The notes beneath the pieces are model-generated. The model was given only the letters and a program-made list of their open reading frames with translations, was not told the origin of the DNA and did not search any database. From JAAETI01 sp964195945 (GTDB lineage: Bacteria; Actinomycetota; Acidimicrobiia; Spongiisociales; UBA5794), in the NCBI GenBank assembly GCA_964195945.1, contig CAXMRC010000044.1, positions 1 to 43,911 of the forward strand: a stretch of DNA of 43,911 nucleotides. The letters are read 5' to 3'. How positions within the stretch are numbered: position 1 is the first letter of the stretch; the number at the start of each line of letters is the position of its first letter. A program made the translations under genes and the position numbers. Positions 15,144-22,799 of this stretch are shown here, in pieces.

Positions 15144-15921
15144 GCCGATGTTCGACCTCGCGGTGTGCAGTGAGATGGTCTTCCTCGACCTGCCGATCGA
15201 GGAGAGAATCCGCCGCCTCGACGAATTGGGGTTCAAGGTCGAAATCTGGGACTGGACCGTCAAGGACATCGTTGAACTCAAAGCGACCGGGGCGACGTTC
15301 TCTTCGATGACCGGCTACATCCGGGGCACGTTGGCCGACGACGCTGGCGCCGACGAACTGCTGCGGACCGCTGAGGAGTCGGTGCGGATTGCACACCTCC
15401 TCGAATGCCCGCGGCTCAACTTGCACGGAACCGGACTCGGTGAGGGTGGCCTACCGGTGCAGCCGACCGATGTTGTCACCGGCGCCATGTGGCTGAAGGC
15501 CCAGGACACCCTGCGGCGTATCGCGGAGTTGGGCGAGCGGGAAGCGGTGACGTTCTGTCTGGAGAACCTCAACCTTGCCGTCGATCATCCGGGGGTGCCG
15601 TTCGCCACGGCGAAGGACACTATCGCACTGGTGGCTGCGGTCGACTCGCCTGCGCTTCGGCTCAACCTCGATCTCTATCACGCTCAGATCGGAGAGGGGA
15701 ACCTCATCGAACTGGTGCGCAGCTGTGTTGACTTGATCGGTGAGGTCCAGGTAGCCGATGTCCCCGGCCGTTGTGAACCCGGCACCGGTGAAATCAACTA
15801 CCCGGCCGTCGCCGCCGCGCTGCACGAGACGGGCTACCGCGGTGTGGTTGCCATGGAGGCCTGGGCCTCCGGTGACACTCTGGTCGCCCTCGACCGCTTC
15901 CGAGTCGCGTTCAGCAGCTAG
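15136..15921 (+). CDS. Hydroxypyruvate isomerase-like TIM-barrel protein
   Basis: This 261-residue protein belongs to the AP-endonuclease-2-like sugar isomerase superfamily. Its closest visible features are those of hydroxypyruvate isomerase (Hyi): LNLHGTGLGEGG (about 95-106), FCLENLNLAVDHPGVPF (about 140-156), LNLDLYHAQIGEGNL (about 176-190) and the signature VPGRCEPGTGEINYPAV (about 208-224). The metal ligands (Glu, Asp, His, Glu) are all in place. The superfamily also includes inosose dehydratase (IolE) and IolO epimerase, so it could fill the missing dehydratase or epimerase step here instead of acting on hydroxypyruvate. It is the last gene of operon A. The gap to operon B contains operator 2. 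Confidence 0.85.
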   Translation: MSEPMFDLAVCSEMVFLDLPIEERIRRLDELGFKVEIWDWTVKDIVELKATGATFSSMTGYIRGTLADDAGADELLRTAEESVRIAHLLECPRLNLHGTGLGEGGLPVQPTDVVTGAMWLKAQDTLRRIAELGEREAVTFCLENLNLAVDHPGVPFATAKDTIALVAAVDSPALRLNLDLYHAQIGEGNLIELVRSCVDLIGEVQVADVPGRCEPGTGEINYPAVAAALHETGYRGVVAMEAWASGDTLVALDRFRVAFSS

Positions 15922-15999
15922 TGGGCCGTCCTTGCTGATTTGGCCACGAAACTGCGAAGGACGTCAGCAAGAACGGGTGACACGGTTCCGGCCCAGGGG

Positions 16000-16017
16000 T
16001 GTTGGAACGTTCCAACA
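16000..16017. promoter_or_regulatory. Palindromic operator 2 (LacI-type) upstream of operon B
   Basis: TGTTGGAACGTTCCAACA is a perfect 18-bp palindrome sharing the TTGGAACGTTCCAA core with operator 1. A TATACT box (16028-16033), or an overlapping TAGATA, lies just downstream, and the TTGGAA inside the operator could serve as a -35. The start codon of the next gene is at 16060 behind TGGAGGA. A repressor here would shut off iolC, iolB and the rest of operon B. Confidence 0.88.
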
Positions 16018-16059
16018 ACGGTGTAGATATACTGCGTTGTGCAGCCACTTTGGAGGACC

Positions 16060-16869
16060 ATGGACCGGTTCAAAGGCAAGATTGCTCTGATCACCGGGAG
16101 CACACAGGGGGTCGGAGAAGCCGTTGCCCACCGTCTGGCCGCCGAGGGGGCCGAGGGGATCGTCGTGTGCGGCCGTAACCAGGCACGCGGCGAGGCCGTA
16201 GCCAACGATCTCGTCAAAGCAGGGACCGCGGCCCGATTCATCCCTGTCGAGCTTGGTGACGCCGACAGCTGTAAATCTCTCGTCTCCGCCGCCGATGCTG
16301 AATTCGGACGCATCGATGTGCTCGTGAACGCCGCCGCTCTAACCCTGCGCGGCTCGATCGTCGACACGTCGGTTGAGCTGTGGGACACGATGATGAACGT
16401 CAACCTGCGGGCCCCGTTCCTGCTGATGCAGAGTGCCATCGCCATTATGCGTCGGGAGGGAAACGGCGGCACGATCGTCAATGTTGGGTCGGTTGCTTCC
16501 CACGGCGGCGCACCGATCCTCATGCCGTACTCCGCCTCCAAGGCCGCTCTCGCCGCCATGACGAAGAATGTCGCATACTCGGTGGCGTGGGACGGCATTC
16601 GGGTCAACTGCATCAACCCCGGGTGGATGGACACGCCGGGCGAGGACACCATTCAACGCACGTTCCATACCGGCGGTCAGGATTGGCTCGAAGCCGCAGA
16701 GGCGGGAATGCCCTCCGGCAGGTTGATCAAGGTCGACGAGGTAGCCGCGGCCATCGCCTTCCTGGCTTCCGATGAGGCTGGAGTGATGACAGGCTCGGTC
16801 GTCGACTACGACCAATCCGTCGTTGGGGCCGGTGATGCGCCCGTGCCCCGTCGTGAGGAGACACCATGA
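16060..16869 (+). CDS. Short-chain dehydrogenase/reductase (operon B)
   Basis: This 269-residue SDR has TGSTQGVGEAVAHRLAAEG (residues 12-30), VNAAAL in the NNAG position, NVGSVASHGG with the catalytic Ser near 145, and YSASKAALAAM with the catalytic Tyr and Lys near 158-162. It is a classical oxidoreductase with a complete triad. The ATG at 16060 is favoured over an in-frame GTG at 16039, since TGGAGGA precedes it and the promoter boxes would overlap the longer form. It leads the operon containing iolC and iolB. One possibility is that it reduces malonic semialdehyde, the aldolase product, to 3-hydroxypropionate. Another is that it oxidises the cyclitol ring. Neither can be chosen from sequence alone. 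Confidence 0.9.
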   Translation: MDRFKGKIALITGSTQGVGEAVAHRLAAEGAEGIVVCGRNQARGEAVANDLVKAGTAARFIPVELGDADSCKSLVSAADAEFGRIDVLVNAAALTLRGSIVDTSVELWDTMMNVNLRAPFLLMQSAIAIMRREGNGGTIVNVGSVASHGGAPILMPYSASKAALAAMTKNVAYSVAWDGIRVNCINPGWMDTPGEDTIQRTFHTGGQDWLEAAEAGMPSGRLIKVDEVAAAIAFLASDEAGVMTGSVVDYDQSVVGAGDAPVPRREETP

Positions 16870-17864
16870 CCTATGATCTCATCACCGTTGGCCGGGTCAA
16901 CATGGACCTCTTCGCCCAGGACATCGGCGCCGCGTTCAAGGACATCACGGGATTCGATGCGGCCGTCGGCGGGAGCCCATCCAATGTTGCAATGGCTACC
17001 AGCCGATTGGGCTTGTCGACGATTGCCTTCACTGCGGTTGGCGACGATACGGTGGGTGACTTCGTCCTCCGCTACCTCGGCGACGCCGGTGTGGCTACCG
17101 ATTTCGTTGCCCGCAAGCCTGGGAAACGCACCTCCCTGGCCTTAGCTGGCGTGCAGCCACCGGATCGCTTTCCGCTTACCTTCTATAGGGACGATCCTGC
17201 CGACATCTACCTGACGGTTGATGATGCCGCCGGGTTACCCCTGGACGAGACGAGGTCGGTGCTGATCTCGGGCAACGCGTTCAGCAGGGGTACTTGCGCC
17301 GACGCAGCCCGCCTGGTTGCCGAGTCGGCAGGGCACCAAGGAGTAACGACGTTCATGGACCTCGATCTCCGGCCGACCGACTGGTCCCATCCTCAGGCCT
17401 TCGGGTTGACGCTTCGGCCGGTGTTGCCCTGGGTTGACGTCCTGATTGGTACCGAGGAGGAATTCTTTGCCCTGCTGGCTCCCGACCCTGGTCCGGTAGC
17501 AACCGGATCGCAGTTGGTTGGTATAGATCGCGAAGTGCTCGAGAGCCTGATTTCAGTCGTGCTCGATACTGGAGTGGTGGGGACGGTCATTCTCAAGCGC
17601 GGTGCCGCGGGGGTCACGGTGCTGACGGGCGGCGATCGAGTCGACGTGCCGGGATTTCCCGTGGAAGCGATAAATACGGTTGGTGCCGGCGACTCGTTCG
17701 CCTCGGGTCTCATTTGGAGCCGACTGCAAGGGCATGACTGGTACCAAGCCTGCCGCTTCGGCAATGCTTGCGGCGCCATCGTCGTGACCCGTCACGGATG
17801 CGCTGTGGCCTTTCCAACTCACGACGAAGTCGTCGCGTTCGCCACAGCCGAGGGAGGGTTCTAG
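16866..17864 (+). CDS. iolC: 5-dehydro-2-deoxygluconokinase
   Basis: This 332-residue PfkB-family kinase phosphorylates 2-deoxy-5-keto-gluconate in the inositol pathway. The N-terminus is LITVGRVNMDLFAQDIG, as in IolC, then GGSPSNVAMATSRLG (about 37-51, substrate pocket). RDDPADIYLTVDDA follows and MDLDLRPTDW is near 162-171. The PfkB C-terminal signature NTVGAGDSFASGLIWSRLQG is at about 264-283 with the catalytic Asp in GAGD. The R-x-DDPAD and DLDLRP segments favour IolC over KdgK or ribokinase. ATG 16866 overlaps the upstream stop by 4 bp, and only 2 bp separate it from iolB. Confidence 0.88.
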   Translation: MTYDLITVGRVNMDLFAQDIGAAFKDITGFDAAVGGSPSNVAMATSRLGLSTIAFTAVGDDTVGDFVLRYLGDAGVATDFVARKPGKRTSLALAGVQPPDRFPLTFYRDDPADIYLTVDDAAGLPLDETRSVLISGNAFSRGTCADAARLVAESAGHQGVTTFMDLDLRPTDWSHPQAFGLTLRPVLPWVDVLIGTEEEFFALLAPDPGPVATGSQLVGIDREVLESLISVVLDTGVVGTVILKRGAAGVTVLTGGDRVDVPGFPVEAINTVGAGDSFASGLIWSRLQGHDWYQACRFGNACGAIVVTRHGCAVAFPTHDEVVAFATAEGGF

Positions 17865-17866
17865 CG

Positions 17867-18763
17867 ATGACAGTTCACAGGCTCGTTTCGGCAGCCGGGC
17901 CGGGAGAGGCCTTACGGGTCACCCCTGAGACCGCCGGCTGGGAGGTCCTCGACTTTGCGGTCGTTGTGCTCGACGCCGGCCAGACATGGTCAACAAGCAC
18001 CGACGACCGCGAGGCGGCCGTCGTGCCTCTCGAGGGCGAGTTCACCGCTGCGGTCGGCGCGGAGCGGTATCGGCTGCATCGATCGAGCGTGTTCACTGAC
18101 ATGGCCCCCGTGCTGTACGTTCCGCCGGGAAAGACCGTGGAAATCACCGCGTCCGTACGATCTGAGTTCGCCGTCGGCGGGGCACCCGCTGTTGGCAGGT
18201 ATCCGGTGCGTCTCATCCAACCAAACGAGATGAAGACAGAGGTTCGAGGGGGAGGCGGGGCCACCCGTCAGGTCAACCACATTTTGGCTCATCCCTTGCC
18301 GGCGGAGCGGCTCATTCTCTACGAGGTCTACGTTCCGCGCGGGGGATGGTCGGGATGGCCGCCTCATTGTCACGACGGGTATGAAGGCTCTCCGTACCTG
18401 GAGGAGACCTACTACTTCCGGTTCGACCCACCCGATGGGTGGGGGATCCATCGCAACTACCGGGTCGATTCAGATTTCGAAGAGATCTTCTCGGTGCAAG
18501 ACCGCGACGTCGTCATGGTCACTCAGGGGTTTCACAGCAGTGCAGCTGCGCCTGGCTCGCACATGTACTTCCTCAACTATCTGGCGGGGACTCCGCAGAA
18601 CGAGGAACGAGCGATACCGCCGTTCTTCCAACCGGAGTACCGATGGATCGACGGGAACTGGGATGAGGATGCCATGGTGCTGCCGACTGTCAGTCCCCCC
18701 TCTCGGGGGAAAGTACCGCCAGCGCAAAGCGCCGGGCGTAGGGGGGAGCGTGGTCTGTCATGA
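17867..18763 (+). CDS. iolB: 5-deoxy-glucuronate isomerase, with unusual C-terminal tail
   Basis: This 298-residue bicupin converts 5-deoxy-glucuronate to 2-deoxy-5-keto-gluconate. Family marks are DREAAVVPLEGEFTA in the first cupin and, in the second, VYVPRGGWSGWPPHCHDG (about 158-175) followed by YLEETYYFRFDPPDGWGIHR (about 180-199) with the metal-binding His and Glu residues. QGFHSSAAAPGSHMYFLNYL also fits the family. The family normally ends soon after the WIDGNWDED segment. Here about 30 extra residues follow (VSPPSRGKVPPAQSAGRRGERG), encoded by a palindromic DNA element at 18694-18747. The stop overlaps the next gene by 4 bp. The catalytic body looks intact, so activity is expected. Confidence 0.92.
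   Translation: MTVHRLVSAAGPGEALRVTPETAGWEVLDFAVVVLDAGQTWSTSTDDREAAVVPLEGEFTAAVGAERYRLHRSSVFTDMAPVLYVPPGKTVEITASVRSEFAVGGAPAVGRYPVRLIQPNEMKTEVRGGGGATRQVNHILAHPLPAERLILYEVYVPRGGWSGWPPHCHDGYEGSPYLEETYYFRFDPPDGWGIHRNYRVDSDFEEIFSVQDRDVVMVTQGFHSSAAAPGSHMYFLNYLAGTPQNEERAIPPFFQPEYRWIDGNWDEDAMVLPTVSPPSRGKVPPAQSAGRRGERGLS
18694..18747. repeat. REP-like palindromic element inside the 3' end of iolB
   Basis: The outer arms TCCCCCCT (18694-18701) and AGGGGGGA (18740-18747) are perfect complements. Inside are two smaller stems, CCCCC-TCT-CGGGGG-type at the left and GCGC-AAA-GCGC (18722-18732) flanked by CCGCC/GGGCG. This 54-bp nested palindrome lies in the iolB reading frame and adds a Pro/Arg/Gly-rich tail. 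Its base composition differs from surrounding iolB sequence. It resembles REP or other miniature palindromic elements; only one copy is seen in this window. Confidence 0.6.
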
Positions 18764-19746
18764 GTCTTCCGACACTTTCTCCCGGCAAGATTCGTGGTCT
18801 TGCTGCAACGTCATCGCCGGAAGGGATCTTCAACGTCCTTGCCATCGACCACCGCGATTCGATGCGGGTTCTCCTCGACCCTGACAACCCGCAGGACATT
18901 TCGGCACAGACACTTACCGACGTGAAGCTGGGCTTGCTCGCTGAGTTGAGTGGGGCGGCGACCGCCGTCATGGTCGAACCGGAGTACAGCGCCGCCCAAG
19001 CCATCACGTCCCGAGCTCTGCCAGGAAGCGTTGGTTTCCTTGCTGCGATCGAGGCACAGGGCTACCTCGGAGACCCCACTGCCCGGCAGACCTCGCTGCT
19101 CGAGGATTGGGGCGTCGAGAAGGCGAAACGGCTTGGGGCGAGTGGAATCAAGCTGCTGGTCCTTTACCGTCCGGACGCCGGAGCCGTGAGTGAAGCTCAG
19201 GACCGCGTTATCGAGGCGGTGGTGGCTGATTGCGCTCGACACGACATCCCGCTATTTCTCGAGCCACTGGCCTATGCAATCGAGCCGGGGTTGAGCACGG
19301 ACTCAGCCGAGTTCGCCGCCAGGCGCCGCGAAATCGTGATCGAGACGGTTCGCCGCTTGGGGGCATTGGGTCCCGACATTCTCAAGGTGCAGTTCCCGGT
19401 TGATACGCGGTTCGAGACGGACCGATCCGAGTGGGTCGAGGCCTGCATCGAACTCAACGAGACAACCCCCGTCCCGTGGGCATTGCTGTCCGGTGGCGAT
19501 CCCTATGAGCTGTTCAGGGAACAGGTGAGCATCGCTTGCGATACCGGTGCGTCCGGCTTCTTGGTAGGTCGGGCACTGTGGGGTGACTACGTGCGTGCCG
19601 CAGCTGTCGACCGGCCAAAGATGATGGACGAGGTGGTTCGTCCCCGTCTCGCCGAATTGTCAGCGCTGGCCATCGCCAACGGATCCGACTGGAGAGATCG
19701 CTACGATCTACCAACGATCGACGAGCGCTGGTTCGCTACATACTGA
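18760..19746 (+). CDS. LacD-type class I aldolase (tagatose-1,6-bisphosphate aldolase family)
   Basis: This 328-residue protein matches the LacD family of Schiff-base aldolases. It has GIFNVLAIDHRDSMRVLL near the start (about 23-40), AVMVEPEYSAAQAI, ASGIKLLVLYRPD (about 126-138, with the Schiff-base Lys in GIKLL), PLFLEPLAYA, and then PDILKVQFPVD (about 205-215) and WALLSGGDPYELF. In the inositol pathway the next step after IolC is cleavage of 2-deoxy-5-keto-gluconate-6-phosphate to dihydroxyacetone phosphate and malonic semialdehyde. IolJ, a class II enzyme, does this in Bacillus. This gene, directly after iolC and iolB, is the obvious substitute. The start codon overlaps the iolB stop by 4 bp. 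Confidence 0.88.
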   Translation: MSLPTLSPGKIRGLAATSSPEGIFNVLAIDHRDSMRVLLDPDNPQDISAQTLTDVKLGLLAELSGAATAVMVEPEYSAAQAITSRALPGSVGFLAAIEAQGYLGDPTARQTSLLEDWGVEKAKRLGASGIKLLVLYRPDAGAVSEAQDRVIEAVVADCARHDIPLFLEPLAYAIEPGLSTDSAEFAARRREIVIETVRRLGALGPDILKVQFPVDTRFETDRSEWVEACIELNETTPVPWALLSGGDPYELFREQVSIACDTGASGFLVGRALWGDYVRAAAVDRPKMMDEVVRPRLAELSALAIANGSDWRDRYDLPTIDERWFATY

Positions 19747-19769
19747 CAGTCGTTGCCGGGAGGAGAGAC

Positions 19770-21569
19770 ATGGCCCCGCCAAAGTGGATTCCGTCCGCCG
19801 CGGTCATCTCGGCCGCCAACCTCACCGGCGCAATCAGCGATCGGGGCCTTGCCGACTACGACGAGTTCTATGAATGGTCACGCCGCGATCGAGCCGGGTT
19901 CTGGGGGCACACTGTGCAACGTCTCGGTATCCGCCTGGCTGTAGAAGCGACGACGGTCCTCGATGGCACACCGGAGCACCCGGTTTGGTTTCCGGGAGCT
20001 CGGCTCAACATCGCCGAGTCATGCTTTATGGCTCCTCCCGAAGCGATCGCGATTCGCTACCAAATCGCAGGGGTGATTCACGAGATGTCGTACCGCGAGT
20101 TGCGTAGCGAGGCCAACCGCGTCGCCAACGGACTGGGCGAGCTTGGTATCGGCGTAGGCGATCGGGTCGCCATTGCTATGCCGATGAATCGTGAAGCGGT
20201 TCTCGCCTATCTCGGTATCGTCCTGGCAGGTGCAGTCGTTGTGTCGATTGCGGACAGCTTTGCACCGGACGAGATCGCAACGCGTCTCCGCATCGCAGGG
20301 GCCCGCCTTGTGGTGACACAGGACGTGATTCGACGCGGGGCCAAGGCACTGCCGATGCTTAGCAAGGTCATTGCCGCAGGCGCCGACCGTGCCATCGTGG
20401 TGGGAACGAGCGGTGCTGCAGAGCTGCGACCTGGTGACCTCGCCTGGTCGGACTTCCTGAGCGACAACGTGGAATTGGATGGAGTCTTACGCGATCCAGG
20501 CGATCACATGAACATCCTGTTCTCGTCAGGGACAACCGGGGATCCGAAGGCTATTCCGTGGACCCAGCTTTCTCCCGTGAAGGCCGCATCGGACGCCCAC
20601 TATCACCAGGATATTCATCCGTCCGATGTCGTGGCCTGGCCGACCAACTTGGGATGGATGATGGGTCCATGGCTCATCTACGCAAGCCTCATCAACCGGG
20701 CGACGATGGCACTATCCGATGAAGTCCCGACCGGCGCCGGCTTCGCAGGTTTCGTGGAGGCCGCCGGGGTAACAGTGCTTGGCCTCGTCCCCTCGCTCGT
20801 AGCCGCATGGCGATCATCCGGGATCGCGGAGGAGTGCGACTGGTCCAAGATCCGGCTGTTCAGTTCGACCGGTGAAGCTGCCAATCCCGACGATATGGCC
20901 TATCTCATGGATCTTGCAGGCAACAAGCCTGTCATCGACTACATCGGTGGGACCGAGATCTCCGGCGGATACATGACATGCACGGTGTTGCACCCCTATA
21001 TACCAGGAACGTTCACGACTCCGACCCTCGGCGGTGGTGTTCACATCATCGACGAGGACGGTCGACCGGCCCGCGACGGCGAATTGTTCATTGAACCGCC
21101 GTGCGTTGGCCTATCTGTAGAGCTACTGAACCGTGATCACCACGACGTGTACTACGCCGGCACCCCCGATATTGGTGTAGTTATCCGCCGTCACGGTGAC
21201 CACATCGAGCAACTCGACAACGGCTACTACCGAACCCAGGGGAGGGTCGACGATGCAATGAACCTCGGGGCGATCAAGGTTGGCTCAGCCGAGATCGAGC
21301 GCATAGTGCTCGGCATCGCAGGTTTGCGTGAAGCGGCCGCGATCGCAGTCGAACCGGTCGGAGGCGGGCCAAGCAAGCTGGTCATGTATGCAGTTGTCGA
21401 CGGTGACGTCGATGCGACCGAGCTGAAACGCATGATGCAGCAGCGGATACGCACCCAACTGAATCCGCTCTTCAAGATCGCCGATCTCGTCGTTGTGGAT
21501 GTCCTACCCCGCACCGCGTCGGCAAAGGTGATGCGCCGTTCGTTACGGGCCGACTACCTGGCCAGGTAG
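19770..21569 (+). CDS. AMP-forming acyl-CoA synthetase
   Basis: This 599-residue ANL-superfamily enzyme adenylates a carboxylic acid and transfers it to CoA. An N-terminal ACAS_N-like segment (DYDEFYEWSRRDRAGFWG) precedes the main domain. Motifs are ILFSSGTTGDPKAIPWTQ (about 249-266), STGEAANPDDM (about 368-378), YIGGTEISGGY (about 391-401), YRTQGRVDDAMNLGAIKVGS (about 489-508) and the C-terminal Lys segment PRTASAKVMRRSLR (about 580-593). These place it near acetoacetyl-CoA and acetyl/propionyl-CoA synthetases. In classical inositol loci an aldehyde dehydrogenase (IolA) makes acetyl-CoA at this point. None is visible, so this ligase may activate 3-hydroxypropionate or a related acid. GGGAGGAGAG precedes ATG 19770. 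Confidence 0.9.
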   Translation: MAPPKWIPSAAVISAANLTGAISDRGLADYDEFYEWSRRDRAGFWGHTVQRLGIRLAVEATTVLDGTPEHPVWFPGARLNIAESCFMAPPEAIAIRYQIAGVIHEMSYRELRSEANRVANGLGELGIGVGDRVAIAMPMNREAVLAYLGIVLAGAVVVSIADSFAPDEIATRLRIAGARLVVTQDVIRRGAKALPMLSKVIAAGADRAIVVGTSGAAELRPGDLAWSDFLSDNVELDGVLRDPGDHMNILFSSGTTGDPKAIPWTQLSPVKAASDAHYHQDIHPSDVVAWPTNLGWMMGPWLIYASLINRATMALSDEVPTGAGFAGFVEAAGVTVLGLVPSLVAAWRSSGIAEECDWSKIRLFSSTGEAANPDDMAYLMDLAGNKPVIDYIGGTEISGGYMTCTVLHPYIPGTFTTPTLGGGVHIIDEDGRPARDGELFIEPPCVGLSVELLNRDHHDVYYAGTPDIGVVIRRHGDHIEQLDNGYYRTQGRVDDAMNLGAIKVGSAEIERIVLGIAGLREAAAIAVEPVGGGPSKLVMYAVVDGDVDATELKRMMQQRIRTQLNPLFKIADLVVVDVLPRTASAKVMRRSLRADYLAR

Positions 21570-21695
21570 CAGACTCCTATTCCACGATCGCCAACACTCG
21601 AGCCTTTCCCACAGCGCCGGTCGATGTTGTGGCGGTCCATTGCACCGGTATCGATAGCGTTGACTCAAAGTCGCCCGGTCGTCAGGCTTCACTAC

Positions 21696-22709
21696 TTAGC
21701 CAGGTGGCTGGATGCCTGCGGCGGCGAACAGTCTTTCGATAAGCCGTATGTTGGCAATGGAGTCGGAGAGGGGAAGCGGAGCAGGTCCGCCGCCGCGGAT
21801 TGCATGTGCGAACGCAGTGGCCTGCAGTCCGTACTGGTTTGCTGCCGGGACGGTCAAGCTCTCGACGCTCGAAGCGGTCGGGTGGTGGTCGCCACCGCTG
21901 CCGATAGTGATGGTGGTTGCGATATCGGGAGGGCAGTTGAACGGATCGGCGACCGAGATCCATCCGCCGGTCCCGTGGATGATGATGCTGTGCCGTGGTT
22001 CCTGCTCCATCGAACATGTGAAGGTGGCAAAGGCATCCCCATAGTCGAGGATCCCGCTGAACGTCATGTCGACACCAGACCGGGGATCACGACGGGCGGT
22101 CCCGAAAACACGGTCCGGGTTGTCCCCGAGCAGCATTCGGCTGACATTCACTGCGTAGCACCCAACGTCGTAGAGGGCACCGCCCCCTGCCTCGAAATCG
22201 AGCCGATAGTCGCCGGCTCGCGTCGAGCGGAAAGAGAACCAGATACCAACGTCGGTGAGTCGACCGATCGCATCGTCGGCGATGAGCTCGCGCACCTTCG
22301 CCCATGCGGGGTGGAACCTGTACATGAACGCTTCCATGGCGAGAACATTTCGGTCTGCGCAGTGGGCTGCAAGCCTCTCTGCCGCCGCGCTGGTCAGAGC
22401 GATGGGCTTTTCGCACAGCACGTGTTTTCCGGCGTCTGCTGCCCGCATCGTCCAGAGCACGTGAAGGTCGTTGGGAAGAGGTAGGTAGACGGCGTCCACG
22501 TCGGTGTCGGCCAGGAGTTCTTCGTATGACCCGTAGTGTTTCGGGATTGAGAAGGCAGCCGCAACTTCGGCTGCCTTCTGTTCGGACCGTGATGCGATCG
22601 CTACGACCGAGCAGTTCTCGGCGCCTTGGAGGGCAGGGATGACATGGTTCTGAGCGATGAGTCCCGTACCGAGGATGCCAAACCGTACCGGCGTGTCTGA
22701 GTCGCTCAT
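21696..22709 (-). CDS. Gfo/Idh/MocA-family oxidoreductase (divergent from the LacI gene)
   Basis: This 337-residue oxidoreductase has the NAD(P) motif RFGILGTGLIAQNHVIPAL (about residues 9-27) and CEKPIALTSAAAERLA near 97-112. The C-terminal domain has AFMYRFHPAWAKVREL and GGALYDVGCYAVNVSRMLLG (about 176-195). The Rossmann glycine motif and EKP are intact. The compact length and the GALYDVGCYAV motif fit the trans-1,2-dihydrobenzene-1,2-diol/glucose-6-dehydrogenase-like branch more than IolG. ATG 22709 is preceded by GGAGGGAG on the minus strand. It is transcribed away from the LacI gene, with operator 3 between them, and therefore most likely belongs to the same regulon. It ends convergently with the acyl-CoA synthetase gene. 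Confidence 0.88.
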   Translation of the reverse strand: MSDSDTPVRFGILGTGLIAQNHVIPALQGAENCSVVAIASRSEQKAAEVAAAFSIPKHYGSYEELLADTDVDAVYLPLPNDLHVLWTMRAADAGKHVLCEKPIALTSAAAERLAAHCADRNVLAMEAFMYRFHPAWAKVRELIADDAIGRLTDVGIWFSFRSTRAGDYRLDFEAGGGALYDVGCYAVNVSRMLLGDNPDRVFGTARRDPRSGVDMTFSGILDYGDAFATFTCSMEQEPRHSIIIHGTGGWISVADPFNCPPDIATTITIGSGGDHHPTASSVESLTVPAANQYGLQATAFAHAIRGGGPAPLPLSDSIANIRLIERLFAAAGIQPPG

Positions 22710-22747
22710 GGTTGTTCTCCCTCCGATCTCCAGCCTACCTAGCCATA

Positions 22748-22759
22748 TGGAACGTTCCA
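22748..22759. promoter_or_regulatory. Palindromic operator 3 in the divergent Gfo/Idh - LacI promoter region
   Basis: TGGAACGTTCCA is a perfect 12-bp palindrome sharing the core of operators 1 and 2. It lies 38 bp from one start codon (22709) and 40 bp from the likely start of the LacI gene (22800), so one bound dimer could control both. TATGCT at 22772-22777 could be the -10 box for the regulator gene, which would make the gene self-regulated. Confidence 0.85.
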
Positions 22760-22799
22760 ATTGACTATTGCTATGCTGTACCGAGAGTGGGAGAAGTTT

